DNA of 21,856 nt. Source: Ch71 sp050945695. GTDB lineage: Bacteria > Chloroflexota > Anaerolineae > DRVO01. Made by a program: the position numbers and the translations under genes. Shown piece after piece: positions 7,419-14,106 of this stretch (the first letter of the stretch is position 1; the number at the start of each line of letters is the position of its first letter). The notes below the pieces were generated by a model, which saw only the letters and a program-made list of their open reading frames with translations, searched no databases and had not been told where the DNA came from. The stretch covers positions 1 through 21,856 of the forward strand of contig JBMNTK010000039.1 in assembly GCA_050945695.1 (NCBI GenBank), read 5' to 3'.

Positions 7419-8480
7419 CTACCGGGTCCCCTCCTGCTTGGAATCCACCTGAACCGGCAGAGCCCAGCGGGGCCGCTTGATGAATTCGCCCCCGGCGAAG
7501 GTCTGCTCGATCCGCCCCCGCTTCTCCAGGTGGTTGAAGCAGCTGCGCATGCACCCGCGTGAGCCCTCCACGCCGTAGCTGCCGGCGATGCCCCACTCCT
7601 GCAGCTTGGCGTGCCCCTCGATGATGTAGCCGGAGGGGAACTCCTTGGTCGCCCTCCACTTGCCCGTCGAAAGCGTCCAGGCGACCTTGTAGGCCACTTC
7701 CTCGGGCATGTCCTGCTGCGAGACGTCCAGGTTCCATCCCGGCAGCGACTTGTGCATGAACGGCGACATCGTGGAGTCGGCCCCGTGGTAGCTCAGGGCG
7801 CACTTGCCCAGATGGATGTCGCCCCAGGTGTAGGTGTAGTCCTCGATCTTGATCTGGACCGTCTTCCCTTCCCGCATGTGAGGGATGGCGCCCGGATGAC
7901 ATCCCCGCACACACTCCATGCAGCGGTCGCAGATGGTGCCCGGGGGCACCAGGGGGTCGGGCTCCAGGGGCGCGTCGGTGATGATGGCGTGGAGACGTTG
8001 GCGTGGCCCGAACTGCTTGGTCAGGAATACCTTGGACCAGCCCATCTCCCCCAGCCCCGCCGCCGTGCCTGCTATCCGGATGGCCAACTGGACGTCGGGC
8101 GCCGGCTGGTTCGGCCGCAGTGGTGGGATGTCCGGCTGGGTCTCCGGCACCCCTGAGTAGTGCGGGGCCGCCTCCCACCCGTGGTCCTCGATGAAGCAGG
8201 CTAGGTCGTAGAGCGGACGCTGGATGAAGTAGGTGTTGAGCAGGCCGTGGTAGTCGAAGTAGGTGTAGGTGGGCCAGTAGGTGCCCTCTTCGATCCCGCG
8301 CCACCCACCGCGCACTATCCGTTTGCCGACCACGATCACGGACCGGGCCTCGGGCAGAATGCCGGCCGGGTGCATCCGTTCCGGCGCATCCTGGAACCGC
8401 TCGATGTTGGCGATGCCGCACAGATCGAGGCCGTGCGACAGGGCGAACTCCTTCACTGCCTGGCTGGTGAGCTCCTTCAC
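7419..8480 (-). CDS. QueG-like (DUF1730 / 4Fe-4S) iron-sulfur protein, paralog 1
   Basis: This 353-residue protein resembles epoxyqueuosine reductase QueG and the reductive-dehalogenase superfamily. The N-terminal half matches the DUF1730-type corrinoid-domain pattern (ILPEARSVIVVGKRIVRG at about 41-58; GLGEMGWSKVFLTKQFGPRQRLHAIITD at 142-169). It is followed by a ferredoxin motif CDRCMECVRGCHP (Cys184, 187, 190, 194), where His replaces Pro after the last Cys. Further Cys at 227, 310 and 314 may ligate a second cluster. No Tat signal is present, so it should be cytoplasmic, unlike respiratory dehalogenases. True QueG acts on tRNA; this protein's place in a sugar-transport operon argues for another role, which is unknown. 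The GTG start overlaps the upstream stop (GTGA) with GGAGG 8 nt upstream. It is the last gene of the operon. Confidence 0.85.
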   Translation of the reverse strand: MKELTSQAVKEFALSHGLDLCGIANIERFQDAPERMHPAGILPEARSVIVVGKRIVRGGWRGIEEGTYWPTYTYFDYHGLLNTYFIQRPLYDLACFIEDHGWEAAPHYSGVPETQPDIPPLRPNQPAPDVQLAIRIAGTAAGLGEMGWSKVFLTKQFGPRQRLHAIITDAPLEPDPLVPPGTICDRCMECVRGCHPGAIPHMREGKTVQIKIEDYTYTWGDIHLGKCALSYHGADSTMSPFMHKSLPGWNLDVSQQDMPEEVAYKVAWTLSTGKWRATKEFPSGYIIEGHAKLQEWGIAGSYGVEGSRGCMRSCFNHLEKRGRIEQTFAGGEFIKRPRWALPVQVDSKQEGTR

Positions 8481-9349
8481 TCGATATTCCTCCGCCTGTC
8501 CAGGCTCCAGATGTCGTGTGGCAGCAGGGTCCAGGGTTCCCGACGTCGGAAAGGCAGGCGCGGGGTGTCCTCCAGCCGGTTCCCCTCACTCAAGTGAGCC
8601 ACGCACGAGCGGGTGCAGACGCCGGCCATGCGGTCGGCCGGGGCGGACTTGTGGTAGCGGTTGGGCCGGGCGCCGTTCTGACAGATGGCGCACTTGCTGT
8701 AGTCTACCTTGCCCACCACCGTCTCCTTGCCGCTGATGGAGTAGGTGGTCTGCTCGTTCGTGCTGATGGCCGCCAGGGGACAGGCCTTGGCGCACTCCAG
8801 GCATCGGTCGCACACCGGTTCCGTGAGCATGTCGTCGGGTGTCAGTACCGCGTCGGTGAGGATGGCCTCCACCTTCTGCCTGGGCCCGTACTGCGGCGTG
8901 AGCAAGAGGCCACAGTAGCCGATCTCGCCCAAGCCGGCGCGCACGGCCGCTTCGTCACAGTCCACCAGCACGTTTGGCTCCGGCTGGCCCGGGCGCACGG
9001 CGATCCCCATCGGGGGGATCTGGGTGGGCAGGTTCATCAGCGGCACCGCCTCCCACCGGTTGTCCTCGAGGAAGGCCGATATCTCGAACACGGTCGCCGA
9101 CAGGAAGGGGCCCAGCCAGTTGCCCACGTAGAGGTCGTAGTTGGAGAACTGAGTGCCCTCCTCCACACCCCGTAGGGCACCACGTACGACCCTCTTGCCC
9201 ACCACTATCACCGAGCGGGCCTCGGGGAAGATGGATAAGGGGTTGTGCTCCTTCGGCACGTCGGCGAATCGGGCGATGTCAGCGATGCCCACCAGATCTG
9301 CCCCAGCCTCGCGGGCGACGGCTCGCACCTTGGCGCTGAAGTCATCCAC
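8477..9349 (-). CDS. QueG-like (DUF1730 / 4Fe-4S) iron-sulfur protein, paralog 2
   Basis: This 290-residue paralog of the downstream gene shares FPEARSVIVVGKRVVRG, the EEGT motif and GLGEIGYCGLLLTPQYGPRQKVEAILTD. The ferredoxin motif CDRCLECAKACP is canonical (Cys180, 183, 186, 190). Two further Cys pairs, CAIC (220, 223) and CTRSC (245, 249), could hold a second 4Fe-4S cluster, as in QueG. It lacks the C-terminal HEAT-like extension of some QueG proteins. Start choice: GTG at 9349 has GAGGAGG 8 nt upstream; a further GTG at 9376 adds nine acidic residues but lacks a ribosome-binding site. It follows the MalG-like permease by 42 nt, so it very probably belongs to the transporter operon. Function is unknown; electron transfer or reductive chemistry on a corrinoid is possible. 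Confidence 0.85.
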   Translation of the reverse strand: MDDFSAKVRAVAREAGADLVGIADIARFADVPKEHNPLSIFPEARSVIVVGKRVVRGALRGVEEGTQFSNYDLYVGNWLGPFLSATVFEISAFLEDNRWEAVPLMNLPTQIPPMGIAVRPGQPEPNVLVDCDEAAVRAGLGEIGYCGLLLTPQYGPRQKVEAILTDAVLTPDDMLTEPVCDRCLECAKACPLAAISTNEQTTYSISGKETVVGKVDYSKCAICQNGARPNRYHKSAPADRMAGVCTRSCVAHLSEGNRLEDTPRLPFRRREPWTLLPHDIWSLDRRRNIE

Positions 9350-9391
9350 GTCGGGTTCCTCCTCTTCTGTAATCACGTGACAGCTGTCGCT

Positions 9392-10297
9392 CTATCCCTT
9401 CATTCCCGTCATCTGGATGCCCTTGACGAAGTACTCCTGGGCGAAGAAGAAGATCAGGATGCAGGGTAACACGGCAGCAATGGAAGCTGCCATCAGCAGG
9501 TGCCAAGCAGTGGTCCCGTACTCCCCCCTGAACCGCGACAGTGCCACGCTGACGGTCAGCTTGGATGATGAGTTTATGTAGATCAGGGGAGCCAGAAAGT
9601 CGTTCCAGTTGCCGATGAAGGAGAAGATGGTGATCGTGGCCAGGGCCGGCTTCGACAGGGGCAGCACGATGCGCCACAGGATGCCGGCCTCTCCGCACCC
9701 GTCTATCCGGGCAGCGTGGTCGAGCTCCAGCGGAATGGTGGTGAAGAACTGGCGCAGGAGAAAGATGCTGAAGGCGCCGCCACCGAAGAAGGCAGGCACG
9801 ATCAGGGGGTTGTAGGTGTCGATCCAGTTGAGCTGCCGGTAGAGGATGAACAGCGGGATCATGGTCACCTGGCCCGGCAGGAACATCGGGCTGAGGATCA
9901 GCATGAACATGAACACCTTCCCTGGGGCCCGCAGCCGGGCGAAGGCATAGGCGGCCAGGGAAGCACTGGCGAGCGTACCCACGATATTGGCCACCGTGAT
10001 GAAGGCGGTGTTGGCGAAGTAGCGGGCAAACGGCAGGAACGTTAGGGCCTCGTAGTAGTTGTTCCACATGATGGGGTCCGGAATCCAGCGGGGTGGAAAC
10101 AGGAACACGGATCCCGGGTCCTTCAGGGATGTGGACAGCATCCACAGGAACGGCATCACCGACGCCGCGGACAGGATCACCAGAGCAGCGTAAGTGGCAG
10201 CGCTGGCGATCGTCCTTCGGACACTGCGCCGGCGCAGCCACGCCTGGCTGCCGCCCTTAGCGACGCGTGGAGGTGCCGGGGCAACGCTAGTGCTCAC
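9392..10297 (-). CDS. CUT1 sugar ABC transporter permease, MalG-type
   Basis: This 301-residue inner-membrane permease has about six hydrophobic segments, the first at roughly 33-54 after a basic cytoplasmic N-terminus. The family signature SLKDPGSVF with PP(R)WIPDP follows the first helix, as in MalG. The cytoplasmic ATPase-contact (EAA) loop is at about 193-217, LDHAARIDGCGEAGILWRIVLP; the first Glu of the EAA motif is replaced by His, but the Gly and LP are kept. It ends FVKGIQMTGMKG, a common MalG-type C-terminus. The GTG start overlaps the upstream permease stop by 4 nt, with AAGGGAG upstream. With the partner permease it forms the translocation channel. The ATPase is not in this window and is probably supplied from elsewhere (MsmX/UgpC-like), as is common for CUT1 operons. 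Confidence 0.93.
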   Translation of the reverse strand: MSTSVAPAPPRVAKGGSQAWLRRRSVRRTIASAATYAALVILSAASVMPFLWMLSTSLKDPGSVFLFPPRWIPDPIMWNNYYEALTFLPFARYFANTAFITVANIVGTLASASLAAYAFARLRAPGKVFMFMLILSPMFLPGQVTMIPLFILYRQLNWIDTYNPLIVPAFFGGGAFSIFLLRQFFTTIPLELDHAARIDGCGEAGILWRIVLPLSKPALATITIFSFIGNWNDFLAPLIYINSSSKLTVSVALSRFRGEYGTTAWHLLMAASIAAVLPCILIFFFAQEYFVKGIQMTGMKG

Positions 10298-11202
10298 ATC
10301 TGCACGCTCCCTTCGTAGTAGACCCAGACGGATGATGACCGGAATATCAGGGCCGTCATGGCCAGGATGATGGCGAAGAGAACCCAGGCGAGGGCCGAAG
10401 CGTAGCCCATGCGGAAGTAGTTGAACGCGTTCCAGTACAGGTAGAGCACGTAGAACAGGGAAGCGTTCGACGGCCCTCCGCCCGTCATGACGTAGCCTTG
10501 GGTGAAGACCTGGAACGACCCGATGATGCCCATCACCAGGTTGAAGAAGAGCACCGGCGTCATGTGCGGGATCGTGATGTGGAGCATCTTCCGTAGGCCG
10601 GTAGCCCCATCCAACTCCGCTGCCTCGTACAGCTCCTCAGAGATGCCCTGCAGACCCGCCAGGCAGATGACAATGCCGCCACCGATTCCCCACATGCTCA
10701 TGAAGATCAGCGCCGGGATCACCCACTCCGGGCTGGAGATCCAGCGGGGCCCCTGAATGCGGAACAGCTCCCACAGCAGGTAGTTGATCAGCCCGAACTC
10801 AGGGTTCAAGAGCCACACCCACAGCAGCGACAGGGCCACCCCAGAGATGATGCTGGGCAGGTACAGGAGAGTCCGAAACAGGCTCCTCCCAAACAGGGCC
10901 CGGTTGAGAAGCAGGGCTATGAGGAACTGAGCCACCATGCGCAGCGGCACGCCCACGAAGCTGTAGTACGCAGTCACTCCGAGCGAGTGGAGCGGCAGCT
11001 TGTCCACGAAGAACATCTTGTAGTAGTTGTCCAGTCCCACCCAGACCGGAGGCCGCACGATCTCGTAGTCGCAGAAGCTGAAGTAGAAAGAGGCCACCAT
11101 CGGGCCGAGGGTGAAGATGAGAAACCCAAGGAGAGCGGGCCCGATGAACAGGTAGAACAGCAGTGCTTCTCTGCGGGTATTGCTCAACCGCAAAGCCATC
11201 AT
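10294..11202 (-). CDS. CUT1 sugar ABC transporter permease, MalF/UgpA-type
   Basis: This roughly 302-residue membrane permease is the partner of the downstream MalG-type protein. It has about six transmembrane segments; the first contains FIGPALLGFLIFTLGPM. The EAA loop is canonical, EAAELDGATGLRKMLHITIP (Glu at about 193), which should dock with the ATPase. YVMTGGGPSNAS near the C-terminus is a strong marker of the family. Two adjacent ATG codons (11202 and 11199) follow AGGAG by 5 and 8 nt; either may be used. A GTG at 11250 would extend the protein but has no Shine-Dalgarno site. It is separated from the binding-protein gene by 83 nt that contain a hairpin. Confidence 0.92.
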   Translation of the reverse strand: MMALRLSNTRREALLFYLFIGPALLGFLIFTLGPMVASFYFSFCDYEIVRPPVWVGLDNYYKMFFVDKLPLHSLGVTAYYSFVGVPLRMVAQFLIALLLNRALFGRSLFRTLLYLPSIISGVALSLLWVWLLNPEFGLINYLLWELFRIQGPRWISSPEWVIPALIFMSMWGIGGGIVICLAGLQGISEELYEAAELDGATGLRKMLHITIPHMTPVLFFNLVMGIIGSFQVFTQGYVMTGGGPSNASLFYVLYLYWNAFNYFRMGYASALAWVLFAIILAMTALIFRSSSVWVYYEGSVQM

Positions 11203-11227
11203 GGGCACTCCTGCTGTGCCAGAGCGG

Positions 11228-11258
11228 GGCCACGGCTGCCGCGGGGACAACCGTGGCC
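11228..11258 (-). promoter_or_regulatory. Intercistronic hairpin between the binding-protein and permease genes
   Basis: GGCCACGG (11228-11235) and CCGTGGCC (11251-11258) form a perfect 8-bp stem with a 15-nt loop. It lies just after the end of the binding-protein gene. Hairpins at this position in sugar ABC operons often stabilise the upstream message or terminate partially, giving more binding protein than permease. That role is inference from position. Confidence 0.5.
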
Positions 11259-11285
11259 TCTCCTCTAGTTCGACTGCCGTTGACG

Positions 11286-12728
11286 CTAGCCGACGTAGTC
11301 GGGGAATGTGGACTTGGCCTTTTCCAGGTTGGCTGCGTACAGCTCCTGTAGCTTGGCCTCCAGGGCAGGCGCGAAGTCGTACACGCAGTCCTCGGCGGTC
11401 TTCTCGCCCAGCCAGAGCGGGTCGAACCCAGAGCCGATGATCTGCGTGACCTCGGGCCAGCCCACGGTGCGGCAGTTGGGTGTCTCCATCCCGTGCAAGT
11501 AGCCCAATTGCTGGACCTCCAGCAGCCGGGCGGGATCAGTCTGATACTGCTGAGCCCACCATTCGCGCAGCGACTTACGGGAGGTGCCGATCGTCGCGTA
11601 GGGGGCGATCAGCTTCTGCCCGTCCACGCCTACGAAGAACTTGATGAGGTTCCAGCCCTCTTCAGGTTCGGCGCAGCCCCAGCCCATGCACAGCGGCCCC
11701 GTCCAGGTCATGGAGTGCTGCTGGATCCCGGGGAGGCCACGAGGAAGCGCCGCCATGCCCCAGTTGAACTTGGCGGCACTGACCGTGCCCGGCCCGGCGA
11801 TGGCGGCGTACATGGCGATGCGCCCGCTGAGGAACACCCCGCCAGCGCCCAAAGCCGCCAGCGCCTCCGAGGCCTCGGGCGTGGGCGCTACCTGGTCCTT
11901 CCAGATCAGGTCGGCGCCCATCTGGAAGGAGGCAATCACCGTCTCGTCGAGCATGTTGTGCGTCTGGGAGATGCCATACTTGAGCTGCTCCGGCACGAAG
12001 GAGCTGGCCCCCCACAGCATGGGGAACTGATTGTGGTTGAAGTTGCCGAACACCAGCCCGTACTGGTCCAGCCTTCCATCCCCGTCGGTGTCCAGGGTCA
12101 AGGCCTTGGCGACCTCTACCATCTTGTCCCAGGTCCAGGAGTCATCTTCCCAGGACGAGGGCGGGAGCTCGATTCCGGCTGCCTCGAACAGATCCACATT
12201 GAGGAACAGACAGGTGGGGACGCCACCGCGGGGCATGCCGACCTGTTTGTCGCCGAAGGCGAAGGTCTCCAGGGCGACGTCCTCGAAGTCGCTCTGGTCA
12301 TACTGATCGCGCTCGATGTAGGGCACGAAGTCGGTCACCATGTCTCGGTAGAAGTAGTCCACCAGTCCGGCCGTGAACACCGACGCAAACACCTCCGGCG
12401 GTGTGCCTCCGGCAAACAGCGACAACAGCTTCTGCTCGCCCTCGTTGCCCGCCGGCACCACCAGGAACTCCACCGTCACGTTGGGACGGATCTGCTTGTA
12501 GATGCCGAAGGCATCTTCCATGGAGCGCTTCTCGTTGGGGTTGTTGCGCCAGATCACCGTCACCTTGGCTTCCCGTTCGGTCGGGATGACGGTGACTTCC
12601 CTCTCCACCACCTGCTCGATGACCTGCGGCGTCCCGGCAGGGGCGCAGCCGGTTGCCAGGGCCACACCACCAGCCAGAGCCGCAGCCTTCAGAAGTGAAC
12701 GTCTGCTCACCAGCCTCCCTGTAGACAT
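11286..12728 (-). CDS. Extracellular sugar-binding lipoprotein of a CUT1 ABC transporter
   Basis: This 480-residue family 1 solute-binding protein captures a sugar outside the membrane and delivers it to the two permeases encoded next. The N-terminus combines a twin-arginine motif SRRSLLK (residues 8-14), a hydrophobic stretch and a lipobox LATGC (Cys28), so it is probably a Tat-exported lipoprotein. A linker rich in Val/Glu (VIEQVVEREVTVIP) follows, typical of Chloroflexota binding proteins. The mature part has LFAGGTPPEVFA, LDTDGDGRLDQYGL (a DxDxDG-like loop common in this family) and Trp-rich ligand-face segments (WGASSF, MTWTGPLCMGWG). The ATG at 12728 is preceded by AGGAGG with 6-nt spacing; a GTG at 12749 lies upstream of that site and is unlikely. 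It is the first gene of the minus-strand operon and is divergent from the HTH/receiver gene. The ligand cannot be named. Confidence 0.92.
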   Translation of the reverse strand: MSTGRLVSRRSLLKAAALAGGVALATGCAPAGTPQVIEQVVEREVTVIPTEREAKVTVIWRNNPNEKRSMEDAFGIYKQIRPNVTVEFLVVPAGNEGEQKLLSLFAGGTPPEVFASVFTAGLVDYFYRDMVTDFVPYIERDQYDQSDFEDVALETFAFGDKQVGMPRGGVPTCLFLNVDLFEAAGIELPPSSWEDDSWTWDKMVEVAKALTLDTDGDGRLDQYGLVFGNFNHNQFPMLWGASSFVPEQLKYGISQTHNMLDETVIASFQMGADLIWKDQVAPTPEASEALAALGAGGVFLSGRIAMYAAIAGPGTVSAAKFNWGMAALPRGLPGIQQHSMTWTGPLCMGWGCAEPEEGWNLIKFFVGVDGQKLIAPYATIGTSRKSLREWWAQQYQTDPARLLEVQQLGYLHGMETPNCRTVGWPEVTQIIGSGFDPLWLGEKTAEDCVYDFAPALEAKLQELYAANLEKAKSTFPDYVG

Positions 12729-12888
12729 CCTTGTCCTCCTCCCGCTCACATAGCCACGTAATACGCAGAGTCACGAACCGCCGGTGAGGCAATTGTACCT
12801 TGCGCTGAATGCCCTTGCGGGGCACACTTGTGACAAGACTGCGACCAAACCGTGACCGTCCGCCTGCAAGGCCGCGCCAGGGGGACAG
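12729..12888. promoter_or_regulatory. Divergent intergenic control region (transporter operon / HTH-receiver gene)
   Basis: This 160-nt gap must hold both divergent promoters. On the minus strand TACAAT (complement of 12792-12797) is a five-of-six -10 match at a sensible distance from the binding-protein ATG, but no good -35 is seen. CTTGTGACAAG (12827-12837) is a small palindrome with one central base and could be an operator half-site pair. On the plus strand AGGGGGA (12879-12885) serves the gene at 12889. All of this is weak evidence. Confidence 0.3.
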
Positions 12889-14106
12889 ATGACTCGTATC
12901 TCCGAGGAGTGCGTCCGCCAAGCCCTCATCAACCTCTACTCGCCTGCGGAACTGGCCACCAGCGACCTGGCTCGCCTCCTGCCACAGGCCGCAGAAGCGG
13001 AGGACGAGGTCCAGCGGGCCCAAGCCGTCCGGGGCGTCCTGCTGGATGCCATCGAGATGCTGCGTCTGCCGGCCGGCGGGAGCCGATCCGCCTCTGCCTC
13101 CCGCGCCTACGACGGCGTCCGTCTGCGTTACGTCTCTGGGTTCGACGTTGACAGCGTGGCCCGCCAGCTGGCCGTCGGGCGGCGCCAGGTCTATCGAGAC
13201 CTGCAGTGGGCTGAGGAACGGCTGGCGGAGTTGCTGGAGACGGGCGATTTCTTCACCGAGCTCGCCGCTGCGCCTCCCCAATCCGACGGCGAGGATGCTG
13301 TGGCTGCGGAGATCCGGTCCCTCACCCAGAAGGCAGAGTCCATCGAGATGACCGAGGCACTGCGGGCGGCGGTCGGTCTCGTATCCGCCATGGCCCAGGC
13401 CAAGGGCATTGGCGTTGCTGTCCATGCTCCCGAAGCCCCAATCGTGGCTTTCGCCACCGCCGCCATCCTGCGCCAGGTGGTCACCCTGGTGCTCAGCGCG
13501 GTGATCCAAAGCGAGCCGCCCGAGGACGTCGTGGTCGAGCTGTCCAGTCACGGCCGATACGCTCTGGTCTCATTGCCGCTGCTCCCAGAACCGCAGCTGG
13601 CGCGGCCGGACCTCATCCAGGTCGCGCTCGAACTGGCGGAGACTCAGCGCTGGCCCTGTGAAGTGCAAGGTGAACCTCAGCGACGCCTCCTCCTCAGTCT
13701 TCCCCTGGCCAAGCGGCGCCGAGTGCTCATCGTGGAGGACAACCCCGGCACCCAGGCGCTCTACGGCCGATACCTGGCCGAGAGCGAGTGGGAGGTTGTC
13801 ACCGTGCCCAACCCCCGGCTGACGGTGGACCTGGCCGCCGCCAAGCAGGTGGATGCGGTCATCCTCGACATCATGATGAGCGAGAGCGACGGATGGACCC
13901 TATTGCAGCACCTGAAGCTCAGCCCCAAGACTGAAGCCATCCCGGTGATCGTCTGCTCCGTCCTGAATGATCCCGACCTGGGTATGGCCCTAGGTGCTTC
14001 AGCATACCTGCTCAAGCCGGTGTCGCGTATGGACCTTCTCCGAACTCTGAGGCAGGTAGCTCCGGCAGCCATGTCGGAGGCAGATTCTCCAGAGCCGACC
14101 GGATGA
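12889..14106 (+). CDS. Regulator with sigma-region-4-like HTH, degenerate HATPase-like region and C-terminal receiver domain
   Basis: 405 residues. Residues about 75-115 (RLRYVSGFDVDSVARQLAVGRRQVYRDLQWAEERLAELL) look like a sigma-region-4-type helix-turn-helix. Residues about 145-272 align by pattern with the histidine-kinase dimer/ATPase region: AILRQVVTLVLSAVIQS parallels the N-box helix, and VVVELSSHGRYALVSLP parallels the following strands, but the catalytic Asn and the DxGxG box are missing. Residues 277-390 are a complete receiver: VEDN (Glu283, Asp284), phospho-acceptor Asp327 in VILDIMM, and Lys376 in LLKPVS. It should therefore be a cytoplasmic, phosphorylation-responsive DNA-binding protein, perhaps partnered with the convergent hybrid kinase. 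The order HTH first, receiver last is the reverse of ordinary response regulators. Its last 95 bp overlap the kinase gene tail to tail. The ATG follows an AGGGGGA site. Confidence 0.85.
   Translation: MTRISEECVRQALINLYSPAELATSDLARLLPQAAEAEDEVQRAQAVRGVLLDAIEMLRLPAGGSRSASASRAYDGVRLRYVSGFDVDSVARQLAVGRRQVYRDLQWAEERLAELLETGDFFTELAAAPPQSDGEDAVAAEIRSLTQKAESIEMTEALRAAVGLVSAMAQAKGIGVAVHAPEAPIVAFATAAILRQVVTLVLSAVIQSEPPEDVVVELSSHGRYALVSLPLLPEPQLARPDLIQVALELAETQRWPCEVQGEPQRRLLLSLPLAKRRRVLIVEDNPGTQALYGRYLAESEWEVVTVPNPRLTVDLAAAKQVDAVILDIMMSESDGWTLLQHLKLSPKTEAIPVIVCSVLNDPDLGMALGASAYLLKPVSRMDLLRTLRQVAPAAMSEADSPEPTG

Noticed and set aside
7419..9349. Respiratory reductive dehalogenase with a membrane anchor (RdhA/RdhB)
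   Set aside because: Neither QueG-like protein has a Tat signal, RdhA-length sequence or a neighbouring small membrane anchor gene; QueG-like is the closer match.
11493..12698. 401-codon plus-strand open frame opposite the binding-protein gene
   Set aside because: Its translation is rich in His, Gly, Arg and Pro, as expected of a shadow of a GC-rich gene; the opposite strand encodes a clear lipoprotein.
12298..13551. 417-codon minus-strand open frame spanning the divergent intergenic region
   Set aside because: It overlaps both the binding-protein gene and the HTH/receiver gene out of frame, has no ribosome-binding site and shows no domain.
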